This document shows, one piece after another, positions 1 through 7,760 of a stretch of DNA of 7,760 nucleotides. The translations under genes and the position numbers were made by a program. This DNA comes from Alphaproteobacteria bacterium. Its GTDB lineage: Bacteria > Pseudomonadota > Alphaproteobacteria > Micropepsales > Micropepsaceae. The notes beneath the pieces were generated by a model, which ran no database searches, was not told the origin of the DNA, and saw only the letters and a list, made by a program, of their open reading frames with translations. Location: positions 1 through 7,760 of the forward strand of contig JAATGK010000464.1 of the NCBI GenBank assembly GCA_015654715.1, written 5' to 3'. Position 1 is the first letter of the stretch. Each line of letters begins with the position of its first letter.

Positions 1-252
1 CACAATGGCAGCGGCGATGCTAAGAATAACGACCACGACCGTGAGCAGCACCATCGGACGGCGCGGGCTGAAGACGGCGGCGAAAAGCGCACCGACCCCC
101 GGCCAGAACCCGCTTCTGTGCTTGGAACGGCGCGGCTGCGGGGCGGTCCCGCGGGTGATGCCGCGCGCCGGACTGCGGCTCGCTTTGCCGCGCGTCCGTT
201 CCGAGGGGCGATTTTGGCTCACCGGTCGCACGAAGCGTCCTCCACGATCCAT
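1..252 (-). CDS. ftsQ: Cell division protein FtsQ, N-terminal part (cut by window edge)
   Basis: FtsQ is a bitopic inner-membrane divisome protein that links early and late division proteins and takes part in activating septal synthesis by FtsW/FtsI. The open frame runs from ATG 252-250 to the window edge without a stop, giving 84 residues. Residues 1-66 form a long, Arg-rich, Pro/Ser-containing tail (at least 14 Arg), expected to be cytoplasmic. Residues about 67-84 are a hydrophobic membrane segment ([19 protein letters not shown]). The POTRA and beta domains would lie outside the window. Assignment rests on this topology and on position directly after ddl, where ftsQ is normally found; no POTRA sequence is visible. 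It overlaps ddl by 34 bases with this start. Two in-frame GTG alternatives exist: 231-229, which has GGAGG exactly 7 bases upstream, and 222-220, which forms a GTGA overlap with the ddl stop. I kept the ATG because related FtsQ proteins, as I recall them, begin with a similar MDGxGR motif. Confidence 0.85.
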   Translation of the reverse strand, partial: MDRGGRFVRPVSQNRPSERTRGKASRSPARGITRGTAPQPRRSKHRSGFWPGVGALFAAVFSPRRPMVLLTVVVVILSIAAAIV

Positions 253-1136
253 CGGCACAAAGCGCGGTAGCTGATACCCTTGAGGGCGGCTTGTTCGGGA
301 ACCAGCGAGGTCGGCGTCATGCCGGGCTGGGTATTGGTTTCGAGCGCGATCAGGCGATGCTTGCCATTGGTGTCGTCATAGCGGAAATCGGTTCGCGACA
401 CGCCCCGGCAGCCCAGCGCCATATGAGCGCGCTCGGCAAGCTGCATCGCCTCTTTGGCGACATGATCCGGGATTGGCGCCGGCAGGATATGGTGCGAGCC
501 GCCGGCGGCGTATTTGGCTTGGTAGTCATAGAATTCAAGGCTGGTGACGATCTCGGTCACGGCGAGCGCCTGCGTGCCCATCACGGCCACGGTCAGTTCG
601 CGGCCCGGCACATATTCTTCGACCATCCACAAGCCGCTGTCGGCCCATTTCTCGGATGCGAGCGCTTCCGGCGGGCGGTTGTCGCCCTTCCTGACGATGA
701 AGACACCGACCGAGGAGCCTTCGTTGACCGGCTTCACGACATAAGGCGGCTCCATCAGATGCGCGGCCGCGGCTGCATTGCGGTCGACCACGATGGACTT
801 CGCCACCGGCACGCCGGCCGCCACATAGACGTCCTTGGCGCGCGCCTTATGCATGGCTAGTGCCGAGGCCAACACGCCGGAATGCGTGTAGGGGATGCAT
901 AAGAGTTCAAGCAGGCCCTGAACGGTGCCGTCTTCGCCGAACCGGCCGTGCAACGCGTTGAACACGACGTCTGGCTTCGCCGCCTGCAGGACGGCGGGAA
1001 AATCGCCGACGCTGGGATCGATCTCGACGACGTCGAAGCCTTCCTCGCGCAAAGCCTTGGCGCAATTGCTGCCGGAAATGAGGCTCACTTCGCGTTCAGA
1101 GGAACGCCCGCCCAACAGAACTGCAACCGTCGTCAT
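219..1136 (-). CDS. ddl: D-alanine--D-alanine ligase
   Basis: Cytoplasmic ATP-grasp enzyme joining two D-Ala into the dipeptide that MurF adds to the peptidoglycan precursor. The 305-residue protein is the normal size (E. coli DdlB is about 306). Visible motifs: [11 protein letters not shown] at 9-19 with the substrate-binding Glu15; [10 protein letters not shown] at 61-70; the ATP-grasp strand [13 protein letters not shown] at 133-145; YDYQAKY at 203-209, whose Lys-Tyr pair corresponds to K215/Y216 of E. coli DdlB and is typical of D-Ala-D-Ala rather than D-Ala-D-Lac ligases; SRTDF at 247-251; and the metal-binding [18 protein letters not shown] at 265-282. The frame extends further upstream, but that part is a shadow of murB. 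The start chosen is ATG 1136, whose ATGA overlaps the murB stop by 4 bases. An imperfect AGGGTGG ends 7 bases before it. The 3' end overlaps ftsQ, so translation of the two is probably coupled. Confidence 0.97.
   Translation of the reverse strand: MTTVAVLLGGRSSEREVSLISGSNCAKALREEGFDVVEIDPSVGDFPAVLQAAKPDVVFNALHGRFGEDGTVQGLLELLCIPYTHSGVLASALAMHKARAKDVYVAAGVPVAKSIVVDRNAAAAAHLMEPPYVVKPVNEGSSVGVFIVRKGDNRPPEALASEKWADSGLWMVEEYVPGRELTVAVMGTQALAVTEIVTSLEFYDYQAKYAAGGSHHILPAPIPDHVAKEAMQLAERAHMALGCRGVSRTDFRYDDTNGKHRLIALETNTQPGMTPTSLVPEQAALKGISYRALCRWIVEDASCDR
239..243 (-). promoter_or_regulatory. Shine-Dalgarno site pointing to an internal ftsQ start
   Basis: Minus-strand GGAGG lies 7 bases upstream of GTG 231-229, which is in frame with ftsQ. 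The same motif and spacing precede murC and murB. The ATG at 252 has no comparable site. This favours GTG 231 as the real ftsQ start, giving a 13-base overlap with ddl and a tail 7 residues shorter. Confidence 0.5.
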
Positions 1137-2029
1137 GGTACGCCCACCCTTTTGATTTCCCATTCCAGCTCGATGCCGGACTTTTCTTTGACGCGAGCGC
1201 GGACCAGTTCGCCCAGCGCCTCGATATCGGCCGCGCTGGCGCCGCCAAGATTGATGAGGAAGTTGCAATGCATGTCGGATACCTGGGCATCGCCGACCTT
1301 CAGGCCGCGGCAACCGGCCTCTTCGATCAGCTTCCACGCCTTGGCATTCGGCGGATTCTTGAAGGTCGAGCCGCCGGTCTTGGACTTGATCGGCTGGCTT
1401 GCCTCACGCCGGGCGAGCAATTCGTCCATCCGCGCCCGCACGGCGGCTGGTTCGTCTTTGATGCCCTCGAACACCGCTTCGACGAAAATGAGATCGTCGG
1501 GAACATTCGACTTGCGATACGAAAAGCCCATTTCGGCGGGCTTCAGGATGTGCTTGACACCTTGAAGGTCGATTGCCGTCGCCTCGACGAACACGTCGTT
1601 GATTTCGGAACCGTAGCAGCCCGCGTTCATCCGCAGCGCGCCGCCGATGGTGCCCGGCACGCCGCGCAGGAATTCGAGACCGGCGATCCCGGCATCGGCC
1701 GCGCGCCGCGCCACCGCCGCATCGAGCGCCGCCGTCCCGGCGCGCAGGCGAAGGCCGTCGATGCCTACCTTGCCGAAGGCGGCGGGCAGACGGATCACCA
1801 CGCCGGGAATGCCGCCTTCGCGCACCAGCAAATTCGAGCCGACGCCGACCACCATGACCGGCGTTTCGGGATGGCGCTTGGCCAGAAACTCGGCGAGATC
1901 GTCAACATCGGCGGGACGATAAAGAACTTCGGCCGCACCGCCGACGCGAAACCATACCAAATCCTTCAGCGCCGCGCCGAATTGATAGGTGCCCCGGACG
2001 GGCGGCAGGCTTTCGCATGCGCCGTTCAT
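1133..2029 (-). CDS. murB: UDP-N-acetylenolpyruvoylglucosamine reductase (MurB)
   Basis: Cytoplasmic FAD enzyme that uses NADPH to reduce UDP-GlcNAc-enolpyruvate to UDP-MurNAc, the second committed step of peptidoglycan synthesis. The protein has 298 residues, the length of the shorter type II MurB (E. coli type I is about 342). FAD-domain motifs are FRVGG at 27-31, [13 protein letters not shown] at 61-73, and [21 protein letters not shown] at 120-140. The substrate domain has SYRKS at 170-174, GGSTFKNP at 219-226 with the proton-donor Ser221, and a C-terminal [11 protein letters not shown] at 287-297 that supplies the conserved acidic residue. The frame is open well upstream, but that part is a murC shadow. 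ATG 2029 is chosen because it forms an ATGA overlap with the murC stop and has GGAGG 7 bases upstream. Its own stop overlaps the ddl start by 4 bases. Confidence 0.97.
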   Translation of the reverse strand: MNGACESLPPVRGTYQFGAALKDLVWFRVGGAAEVLYRPADVDDLAEFLAKRHPETPVMVVGVGSNLLVREGGIPGVVIRLPAAFGKVGIDGLRLRAGTAALDAAVARRAADAGIAGLEFLRGVPGTIGGALRMNAGCYGSEINDVFVEATAIDLQGVKHILKPAEMGFSYRKSNVPDDLIFVEAVFEGIKDEPAAVRARMDELLARREASQPIKSKTGGSTFKNPPNAKAWKLIEEAGCRGLKVGDAQVSDMHCNFLINLGGASAADIEALGELVRARVKEKSGIELEWEIKRVGVP

Positions 2030-3447
2030 GCCTGGGCCTCCAAAGCGGCTTGCAGCTTGTGCGCCCAAGCCGAAATCGAACCGGCACCGAGGCAGATCAC
2101 CACCCCGCCCGGCTTCAGATGCGGCGCAACTGCCGCGGCCAGATCGTCGCCACCATCGATGGTGACGACATGGCGATGGCCATGCGCACGCAAGGCGTCG
2201 GCAAAGCTGTCGCGGTCGAAGCCTTCGATCGGCAGCTCGCCCGCGGCATAGACCGGCGCGATCACCGCCACGTCGGCATCGTTGAGGCATTTGGCGAATT
2301 CGGCGAAGGTGTCGCGCAAGCGCGTGTAGCGGTGCGGCTGCACCACAGCGACGACCGGCCCCGAATAGGCCTGGCGCGCCGCCTTCAATGCTGCGGCGAT
2401 CTTGAACGGATTGTGGGCGTAATCGTCGATGATCGCCGTGCCGTGCCACTCGCCGACTTTGGTGAAGCGCCGCCCGACACCGCGGAAGGTGGCCAGCGCG
2501 TGCGCGATGGTCGCGTCGGAGGCGCCAAGCTCGCTCGCCACCGCGATCGCCGCCAGCGAATTCTGCACATTGTGTTCGCCCGGCATCGGCAGCTTGAGGT
2601 TTTTGAGGCGGCGCTCGGTCCCGGCGCGGCGGTCGGTGAACACGACGTCGTAGAGGCTGGCGCCCTCAGCAAAGCGGATATTGAGCGCACGCACGTCAGC
2701 CTGCGGGCTGAGCCCATAGGTGACGATGCGCCGGTCCGTGATGCGCCCGACCATTGCCTGCACTTCGGGATGATCGATGCAGAGCACGGCAAAGCCATAA
2801 AACGGCACGTTCTCGACAAAACGCTGAAAAGCGTCGCGCAAATGATCGAATGATTTGTAGAAATCGATGTGGTCGGGATCGACGTTCGTCACCACCGCGA
2901 TGGTGGACGGCAGCCTGAGGAAAGTACCGTCGCTTTCGTCGGCTTCCACCACCACCCATTCGCCTTGGCCGAGGCGCGCATTGGTGCCATAAGCGTTGAT
3001 GATGCCGCCGTTGACGACCGTGGGGTCGAGGCCCGCCGCGTCGAGCAGCGCCGCCACCATCGTCGTGGTGGTGGTTTTGCCATTGGTACCGGCGACCGCG
3101 ATGCAGGACTTCAGCCGCATGATCTCGGCCAGCATCTCGGCGCGGCGAACCAGCGGCAGACCGCGCAGGCGCGCGGCATCGAATTCGGGATTGCCCGGCT
3201 TCACCGCCGAGGAATAGACCACCACATGGGCATCAATCAGGTTCTCCGGCGAATGGCCGACCGCCACCGGAATCCCCATGGCCTTGAGCCGTTTCACATT
3301 GTTGTTGTCGGCCGCGTCCGAGCCCTGAACCTTGTAGCCGAGATTGTGCATGATCTCGGCGATGCCGCTCATGCCGATGCCGCCGATACCGATGAAGTGA
3401 ATGGCTCCGATGTCAAGCGGAACGCGAGTGCCGACGAGTCCGGTCAT
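2026..3447 (-). CDS. murC: UDP-N-acetylmuramate--L-alanine ligase (MurC)
   Basis: Cytoplasmic ATP-dependent Mur ligase that adds L-Ala to UDP-MurNAc. It has 473 residues, normal for the family. Domain order is clear. The N-terminal UDP-binding fold has [13 protein letters not shown] at 18-30 and the MurC-type QGSD at 41-44. The central ATPase domain has P-loop [10 protein letters not shown] at 120-129, the metal-binding [10 protein letters not shown] at 167-176, and [10 protein letters not shown] at 188-197. [12 protein letters not shown] at 289-300 marks the passage to the C-terminal domain, which has GVGRRF at 323-328, [10 protein letters not shown] at 368-377 and APVYAAGE at 397-404. The motif at 341-347 reads DDYAHNP, where most MurC proteins have DDYGHHP; codons were checked on the DNA. 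ATG 3447 overlaps the murG stop as ATGA and has GGAGG 7 bases upstream. The 3' end overlaps murB by 4 bases. MurC rather than Mpl is supported by the cluster position and overall length. Confidence 0.97.
   Translation of the reverse strand: MTGLVGTRVPLDIGAIHFIGIGGIGMSGIAEIMHNLGYKVQGSDAADNNNVKRLKAMGIPVAVGHSPENLIDAHVVVYSSAVKPGNPEFDAARLRGLPLVRRAEMLAEIMRLKSCIAVAGTNGKTTTTTMVAALLDAAGLDPTVVNGGIINAYGTNARLGQGEWVVVEADESDGTFLRLPSTIAVVTNVDPDHIDFYKSFDHLRDAFQRFVENVPFYGFAVLCIDHPEVQAMVGRITDRRIVTYGLSPQADVRALNIRFAEGASLYDVVFTDRRAGTERRLKNLKLPMPGEHNVQNSLAAIAVASELGASDATIAHALATFRGVGRRFTKVGEWHGTAIIDDYAHNPFKIAAALKAARQAYSGPVVAVVQPHRYTRLRDTFAEFAKCLNDADVAVIAPVYAAGELPIEGFDRDSFADALRAHGHRHVVTIDGGDDLAAAVAPHLKPGGVVICLGAGSISAWAHKLQAALEAQA
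2037..2041 (-). promoter_or_regulatory. Shine-Dalgarno site of murB
   Basis: Minus-strand GGAGG lies 7 bases before ATG 2029, inside the last codons of murC. It fixes the murB start against the longer open frame. Confidence 0.75.
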
Positions 3448-4529
3448 CGCGTGACCTCCAATTTCTCAACAAGATCGGCCAATGCGCGCGTCGCGTCGGG
3501 CCGCCCCAGCGTGAGCGCCGCCGCGGCGCGCCTGGCGAGGCCTTCGGGATCGCTGAAGGCTTCGGTCAACATGGCCGCCAGCATTTTCGGCGTGAAGTCT
3601 TTTTGCGGCAGGCGCCAACCGCCCCCGGCATCGACCAAAGCCTCAGCGTTGGGCGTCTGATTGTCGTCGAGGGCATGCGGCAGCGGCACCAGGATCGCGG
3701 GCCGCCCGATGCAAGCGAGTTCCGAAACCGTTCCCGCCCCAGCGCGCGCAATAATAAGGTGTGCGTTGGCGATCTGCTGCGGCATGTCCTTATAGAAGGG
3801 GGCAAGCTCGGCTTTGACGCCCATCCGCTGATAGACGCGGCGGACGCCTTCGAGGTCTTCGGGGCGGCACTGCTGCACGATTTCGATGCGGGACTTGATC
3901 GCCTCCGGCAGACTGTCGATGGCGCACGGCACGCGCTCGGAAAACACCCGCGCGCCCTGACTGCCGCCGAATACGAGCAGACGGATCGGGCCGCTGACGG
4001 GTGCCACAAACGGCGCCGCGGCGAGTGCGACCACATCGGGGCGCATGGGATTGCCGGTATAGACGATTTTGCTGGTGTTCCGGGGCAGGAAACGCACCAG
4101 CTTGAAGTTGGCGGCAATCGCCTGGACGTAATTCATCAGCAGCCGGTTGGCACGGCCGAGCAACGCGTCGGGCGACAAAATCGCGGTCGGCAATCCTGCA
4201 AAGCACGCCGCCAGCATCACCGGCACACTAGGATAGCCGCCGAAACCGACCACGGCCGCGGGCTTCAACGCCTTAAGCTTGAGGAACGATACGACCACAC
4301 CGGCGATGATCTCGAACGGCGCCGAGATCAGGCCGATCACCGAACGGTCGGAAAACGCCGCTGACGGCACGATGGCAATATTGGCGCCGGGAAACACGTC
4401 GCCATAACCGGTGCCGCGTTTGTCGGTCATCACCACGATTTTGTGGCCGCGCGCCATCAGTTCGCCCGCCAGAGCCTGAGCCGGAAAAAGGTGTCCGCCG
4501 GTGCCGCCGGCCGCCAGAACAACCGTCAT
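3444..4529 (-). CDS. murG: Lipid II synthase, MurG GlcNAc transferase
   Basis: Membrane-associated GT-B glycosyltransferase on the inner face of the cytoplasmic membrane; it transfers GlcNAc from UDP-GlcNAc to lipid I, making lipid II. The 361-residue length is normal. The N-terminal domain has the glycine-rich [12 protein letters not shown] at 6-17 and GFGGYPS at 95-101. The C-terminal donor domain has TGNPMRP at 158-164, FGGSQGA at 187-193, and [20 protein letters not shown] at 263-282 with Glu270 in the uracil/ribose-binding region, followed by [11 protein letters not shown] at 288-298. An oddity is that residues 118-129 read [12 protein letters not shown], where MurG proteins usually read LHEQNxxxGxxNR, so the HEQN residues are absent while the flanking GRANR is kept. 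The frame runs far upstream, but that part is a shadow of ftsW. ATG 4529 gives an ATGA overlap with the ftsW stop and has AGGAG 7 bases upstream. The 3' end overlaps murC. Confidence 0.96.
   Translation of the reverse strand: MTVVLAAGGTGGHLFPAQALAGELMARGHKIVVMTDKRGTGYGDVFPGANIAIVPSAAFSDRSVIGLISAPFEIIAGVVVSFLKLKALKPAAVVGFGGYPSVPVMLAACFAGLPTAILSPDALLGRANRLLMNYVQAIAANFKLVRFLPRNTSKIVYTGNPMRPDVVALAAAPFVAPVSGPIRLLVFGGSQGARVFSERVPCAIDSLPEAIKSRIEIVQQCRPEDLEGVRRVYQRMGVKAELAPFYKDMPQQIANAHLIIARAGAGTVSELACIGRPAILVPLPHALDDNQTPNAEALVDAGGGWRLPQKDFTPKMLAAMLTEAFSDPEGLARRAAAALTLGRPDATRALADLVEKLEVTR
3455..3459 (-). promoter_or_regulatory. Shine-Dalgarno site of murC
   Basis: Minus-strand GGAGG (in context TTGGAGGTCA) lies 7 bases before ATG 3447, within the 3' end of murG. 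It is one of the strongest sites in the window. Confidence 0.75.
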
Positions 4530-5667
4530 GGCCGCACTCCTCGCAAAGCAAGCTGGGAGACGTCGCGCAATTCGATCTGCGGCCGCTCGCGGCCGAGTGC
4601 CAGCACGAAACCCATCGTCAGCGCGACCGCGAACAGCGACGAACCGCCCGCCGAAATGAACGGCAACGTCATGCCCTTGGCGGGCATCATGTTCATCGCC
4701 ACCGCCATGTTGATGAACGCCTGCAAAGCCAGCACCGTCGCAAGCCCCGCTCCGGCGAGCTGCAGGTAGATTTCCCGCGTCGACGCCGCACGGATGAGCA
4801 GGCGCACCGTCAGGAACATGAACAGCACGACGATCACGCCGCACACGACGAGGCCGAATTCTTCGCCCGCCACCGCATAAATGAAGTCGGAATGCACGTC
4901 GGGCAGGTGGTATTTGACCGTGCCCGCGCCCGGACCGACGCCAAACAGCCCGCCATGCGCGAAGGCCCTGAGCGACAGGTTGACTTGATGGCCTTTGTCG
5001 GTCGGGTGGATGAACTGCATGACGCGGTGCTGCACATGCTGGAATTTCCAGAATGCAATCGCCGCCAGACAAGCGGTGCCGCCGCCCACTGTTGCCATCC
5101 ATTTCGCCGACAGACCGGCGAAGAACAGCATCGCAACGCAAAGCAGCACCAGCAGGAAGGTCTGGCCAACGTCCGGCTCGAGCATCAACACCACCAGCGC
5201 CGGCGCCAGCATAAGCAGCACAATCGCGGGCTTGGGCAGCCGCCACTCGCCTTGGTCGGCAAGAATGGCAGCGGCAAGCACGGCAAACGCCGGCTTGAGA
5301 AATTCGGACGGTTGCAAGGTGATGACGCCGAGATCGAGCCAGCGCTTGGCGCCCAGCGTCGTGGTACCGACGAACAGCACCAGCACGGAGGCGAGGATCG
5401 ACAGCACATACACGGTCACCGCCAGCCGTCTCACTTCGGCGGGCTTCAGCAGCGAGGTGCCGAACAGAATCGCCACCGCGATGACTGCAAAGACGACCTG
5501 CTTCGCCGCAAAATGGAAATTGCCTTCGGTGGCCGGACCGCCGCTCGCCGCCGGGCTCGCCGCCACCGCCAGCATCAGACCGATGCCGAGGAGCAGAAGC
5601 ACGGTGATGGCGGACGCACGGTCGATGGTCCACCACCAGTCGGACAGGACGTTGCGGCTAGCGCGGT

Positions 5668-5671
<4 letters not shown>
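4526..5671 (-). CDS. ftsW: Septal peptidoglycan glycosyltransferase FtsW (SEDS family)
   Basis: Polytopic inner-membrane SEDS polymerase that, with its partner transpeptidase FtsI, builds septal glycan strands from lipid II. It has 381 residues, normal for alphaproteobacterial FtsW. A short cytoplasmic start with WWWTIDR at 12-18 is followed by about ten hydrophobic segments (for example 21-38, 59-74, 86-101, 148-163, 171-186, 272-290, 304-324 and 343-359). SEDS signatures are GAKRWLDLG at 107-115, LQPSEFLKPA at 119-128, EPDVGQ at 165-170, LPDVHSDFIYAVAGEE at 256-271, where Asp262 matches the catalytic Asp of FtsW/RodA (D297 in E. coli FtsW), and KGMTLPFISAGGSSL at 332-346. FtsW rather than RodA is inferred from position between murD and murG. 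ATG 5671 overlaps the murD stop as ATGA; a GGAGA lies about 4 bases upstream, closer than at the other genes. The 3' end overlaps murG. Confidence 0.96.
4537..4542 (-). promoter_or_regulatory. Shine-Dalgarno site of murG
   Basis: Minus-strand GAGGAG ends 7 bases before ATG 4529, inside the last codons of ftsW. It fixes the murG start within a much longer open frame. Confidence 0.7.
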
Positions 5672-7056
<1,385 letters not shown>

Positions 7057-7057
7057 A

Positions 7058-7760
7058 TTACCTCAATTTCAACGTCGAAAGACCGACCAGCGCCAGCACC
7101 ACGGCAATGATCCAGAAGCGGATCACGATGGTCGGCTCGCGCCAGCCGAGTTGTTCGAAATGATGATGAATGGGCGCCATACGGAACACCCGCTTGCCCG
7201 TCAGCTTGAACGAAATCACTTGCACGATGACGGATACGGTCTCGAGCACGAACAGCCCGCCGATCACCGCCAGCACGACCTCGTGCTTGACCGCTACCGC
7301 CACCGCGCCGAGCGCGCCGCCGAGCGGCAGCGATCCCGTGTCGCCCATAAAAACGGATGCAGGCGGCGCGTTGTACCAAAGAAACCCGAGGCCGCCGCCG
7401 ATCAGCGCGGCAAGGAACACGGCAAGTTCGCCGGTGTCGCGCACGTAAACGAGCTGCAGATAGCTGGCGAATTTCTCGTTGCCGACCAGATAGGCGATCA
7501 GCACAAAAGCGGCCGCTGCGATCATCACCGGCATGATGGCGAGACCATCGAGACCGTCGGTGAAATTCACCGCGTTGGCAAATCCGGTGATCCAGAAGCC
7601 ACCGACAAAGATGAAGCCTAGGCCAAGGCTGAGCACGATGGTCTTGAAGAACGGTACCGCCAGCGTGCCGCTGAGGCTGGCCGGCTCCGCCTGCATGATG
7701 AACCAGGTGGCGAGAAAGCCGACGCCGAATTCGACCAGCAGCCGTAATTTCCCGCTGATG
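7058..7760 (-). CDS. mraY: Phospho-N-acetylmuramoyl-pentapeptide-transferase MraY, C-terminal part (cut by window edge)
   Basis: Polytopic inner-membrane enzyme that transfers phospho-MurNAc-pentapeptide from UDP to undecaprenyl phosphate, making lipid I. The frame is open from the window edge to TAA 7060-7058 and gives 233 residues, about the last two thirds of a typical 360-residue MraY; the true start and the N-terminal DDxxK region lie beyond the right edge. Motifs in visible numbering are [13 protein letters not shown] at 62-74, with the catalytic Asp region; [15 protein letters not shown] at 130-144; [11 protein letters not shown] at 158-168; and MAPIHHHFE at 194-202, the His triad of the family. 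It ends in GLSTLKLR, a common MraY ending in Alphaproteobacteria. Several hydrophobic segments separate these motifs. A Met at 7696 is internal and not a start. The gene ends one base before the first murD GTG, so the two are likely cotranscribed and translationally coupled. Confidence 0.97.
   Translation of the reverse strand, partial: ISGKLRLLVEFGVGFLATWFIMQAEPASLSGTLAVPFFKTIVLSLGLGFIFVGGFWITGFANAVNFTDGLDGLAIMPVMIAAAAFVLIAYLVGNEKFASYLQLVYVRDTGELAVFLAALIGGGLGFLWYNAPPASVFMGDTGSLPLGGALGAVAVAVKHEVVLAVIGGLFVLETVSVIVQVISFKLTGKRVFRMAPIHHHFEQLGWREPTIVIRFWIIAVVLALVGLSTLKLR
7061..7064 (-). promoter_or_regulatory. Shine-Dalgarno site of murD
   Basis: Minus-strand GAGG (context TTGAGGTAAT) overlaps the end of mraY. 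It is 4 bases before GTG 7056 and 7 bases before GTG 7053. Because 7 is the spacing seen at murB, murC and murG, it favours the second GTG. Confidence 0.55.

Noticed and set aside
5..274. 89-codon plus-strand frame at the left edge
   Set aside because: It is opposite the ftsQ N-terminus, which has a convincing basic tail plus membrane segment and sits at the expected place after ddl.
1268..2251. 327-codon open frame on the plus strand opposite murB and murC
   Set aside because: It lies antisense to two genes with complete family motifs, its predicted protein is rich in Arg, His and Gly with no recognisable domain, and such frames are expected in high-GC DNA.
2017..3660. Plus-strand open frames of 278 and 263 codons opposite murC
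   Set aside because: Both mirror murC codon by codon; no ribosome site, domain or membrane pattern supports them.
4530..5636. A 730-codon minus-strand frame that would fuse a long extension to MurG
   Set aside because: The extra part is ftsW read in another frame and is Arg-rich nonsense; murG has its own ATGA start and ribosome site at 4529.

Overview
This window is a stretch of the division and cell wall (dcw) cluster of an alphaproteobacterium, read entirely from the minus strand. In transcription order (right to left) it holds mraY (5' part cut by the window edge), murD, ftsW, murG, murC, murB, ddl and ftsQ (3' part cut by the window edge). High GC content, this gene order, a short MurB of 298 residues placed between murC and ddl, and the arginine-rich FtsQ tail all fit Alphaproteobacteria. 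Hyphomicrobiales is the nearest guess, but several protein details differ from the Rhizobium/Bradyrhizobium versions I know, so the order is not resolved.

Layout: mraY 7058-7760 (233 C-terminal residues seen), murD 5668-7056, ftsW 4526-5671, murG 3444-4529, murC 2026-3447, murB 1133-2029, ddl 219-1136, ftsQ 1-252 (84 N-terminal residues seen). Packing is extreme. Only base 7057 lies outside a gene, and it becomes four bases if murD starts at its second GTG. Five consecutive junctions, murD/ftsW through murB/ddl, are ATGA overlaps of 4 bases. Most starts have a GGAGG-like site ending 7 bases upstream, inside the preceding gene. No internal terminator, promoter, RNA gene, mobile element or CRISPR was seen, so the block most likely runs as one translationally coupled mRNA.

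The products form one pathway. MurB and MurC act on the UDP-sugar precursor: MurB reduces UDP-GlcNAc-enolpyruvate to UDP-MurNAc, and MurC adds L-Ala. MurD adds D-Glu. Ddl makes the D-Ala-D-Ala used by MurF, which is outside the window. MraY moves the UDP-MurNAc-peptide headgroup to the lipid carrier, giving lipid I, and MurG adds GlcNAc, giving lipid II. FtsW is the septal polymerase and FtsQ a divisome scaffold that helps activate it. murE and murF are expected just beyond the right edge, and ftsA and ftsZ beyond the left.

This is core housekeeping DNA, and I found no previously undescribed system. The points worth a second look are the loss of the usual HEQN motif in MurG, an unusual DDYAHNP motif in MurC, start-site choices for ftsQ and murD, and the very regular overlap and Shine-Dalgarno architecture.
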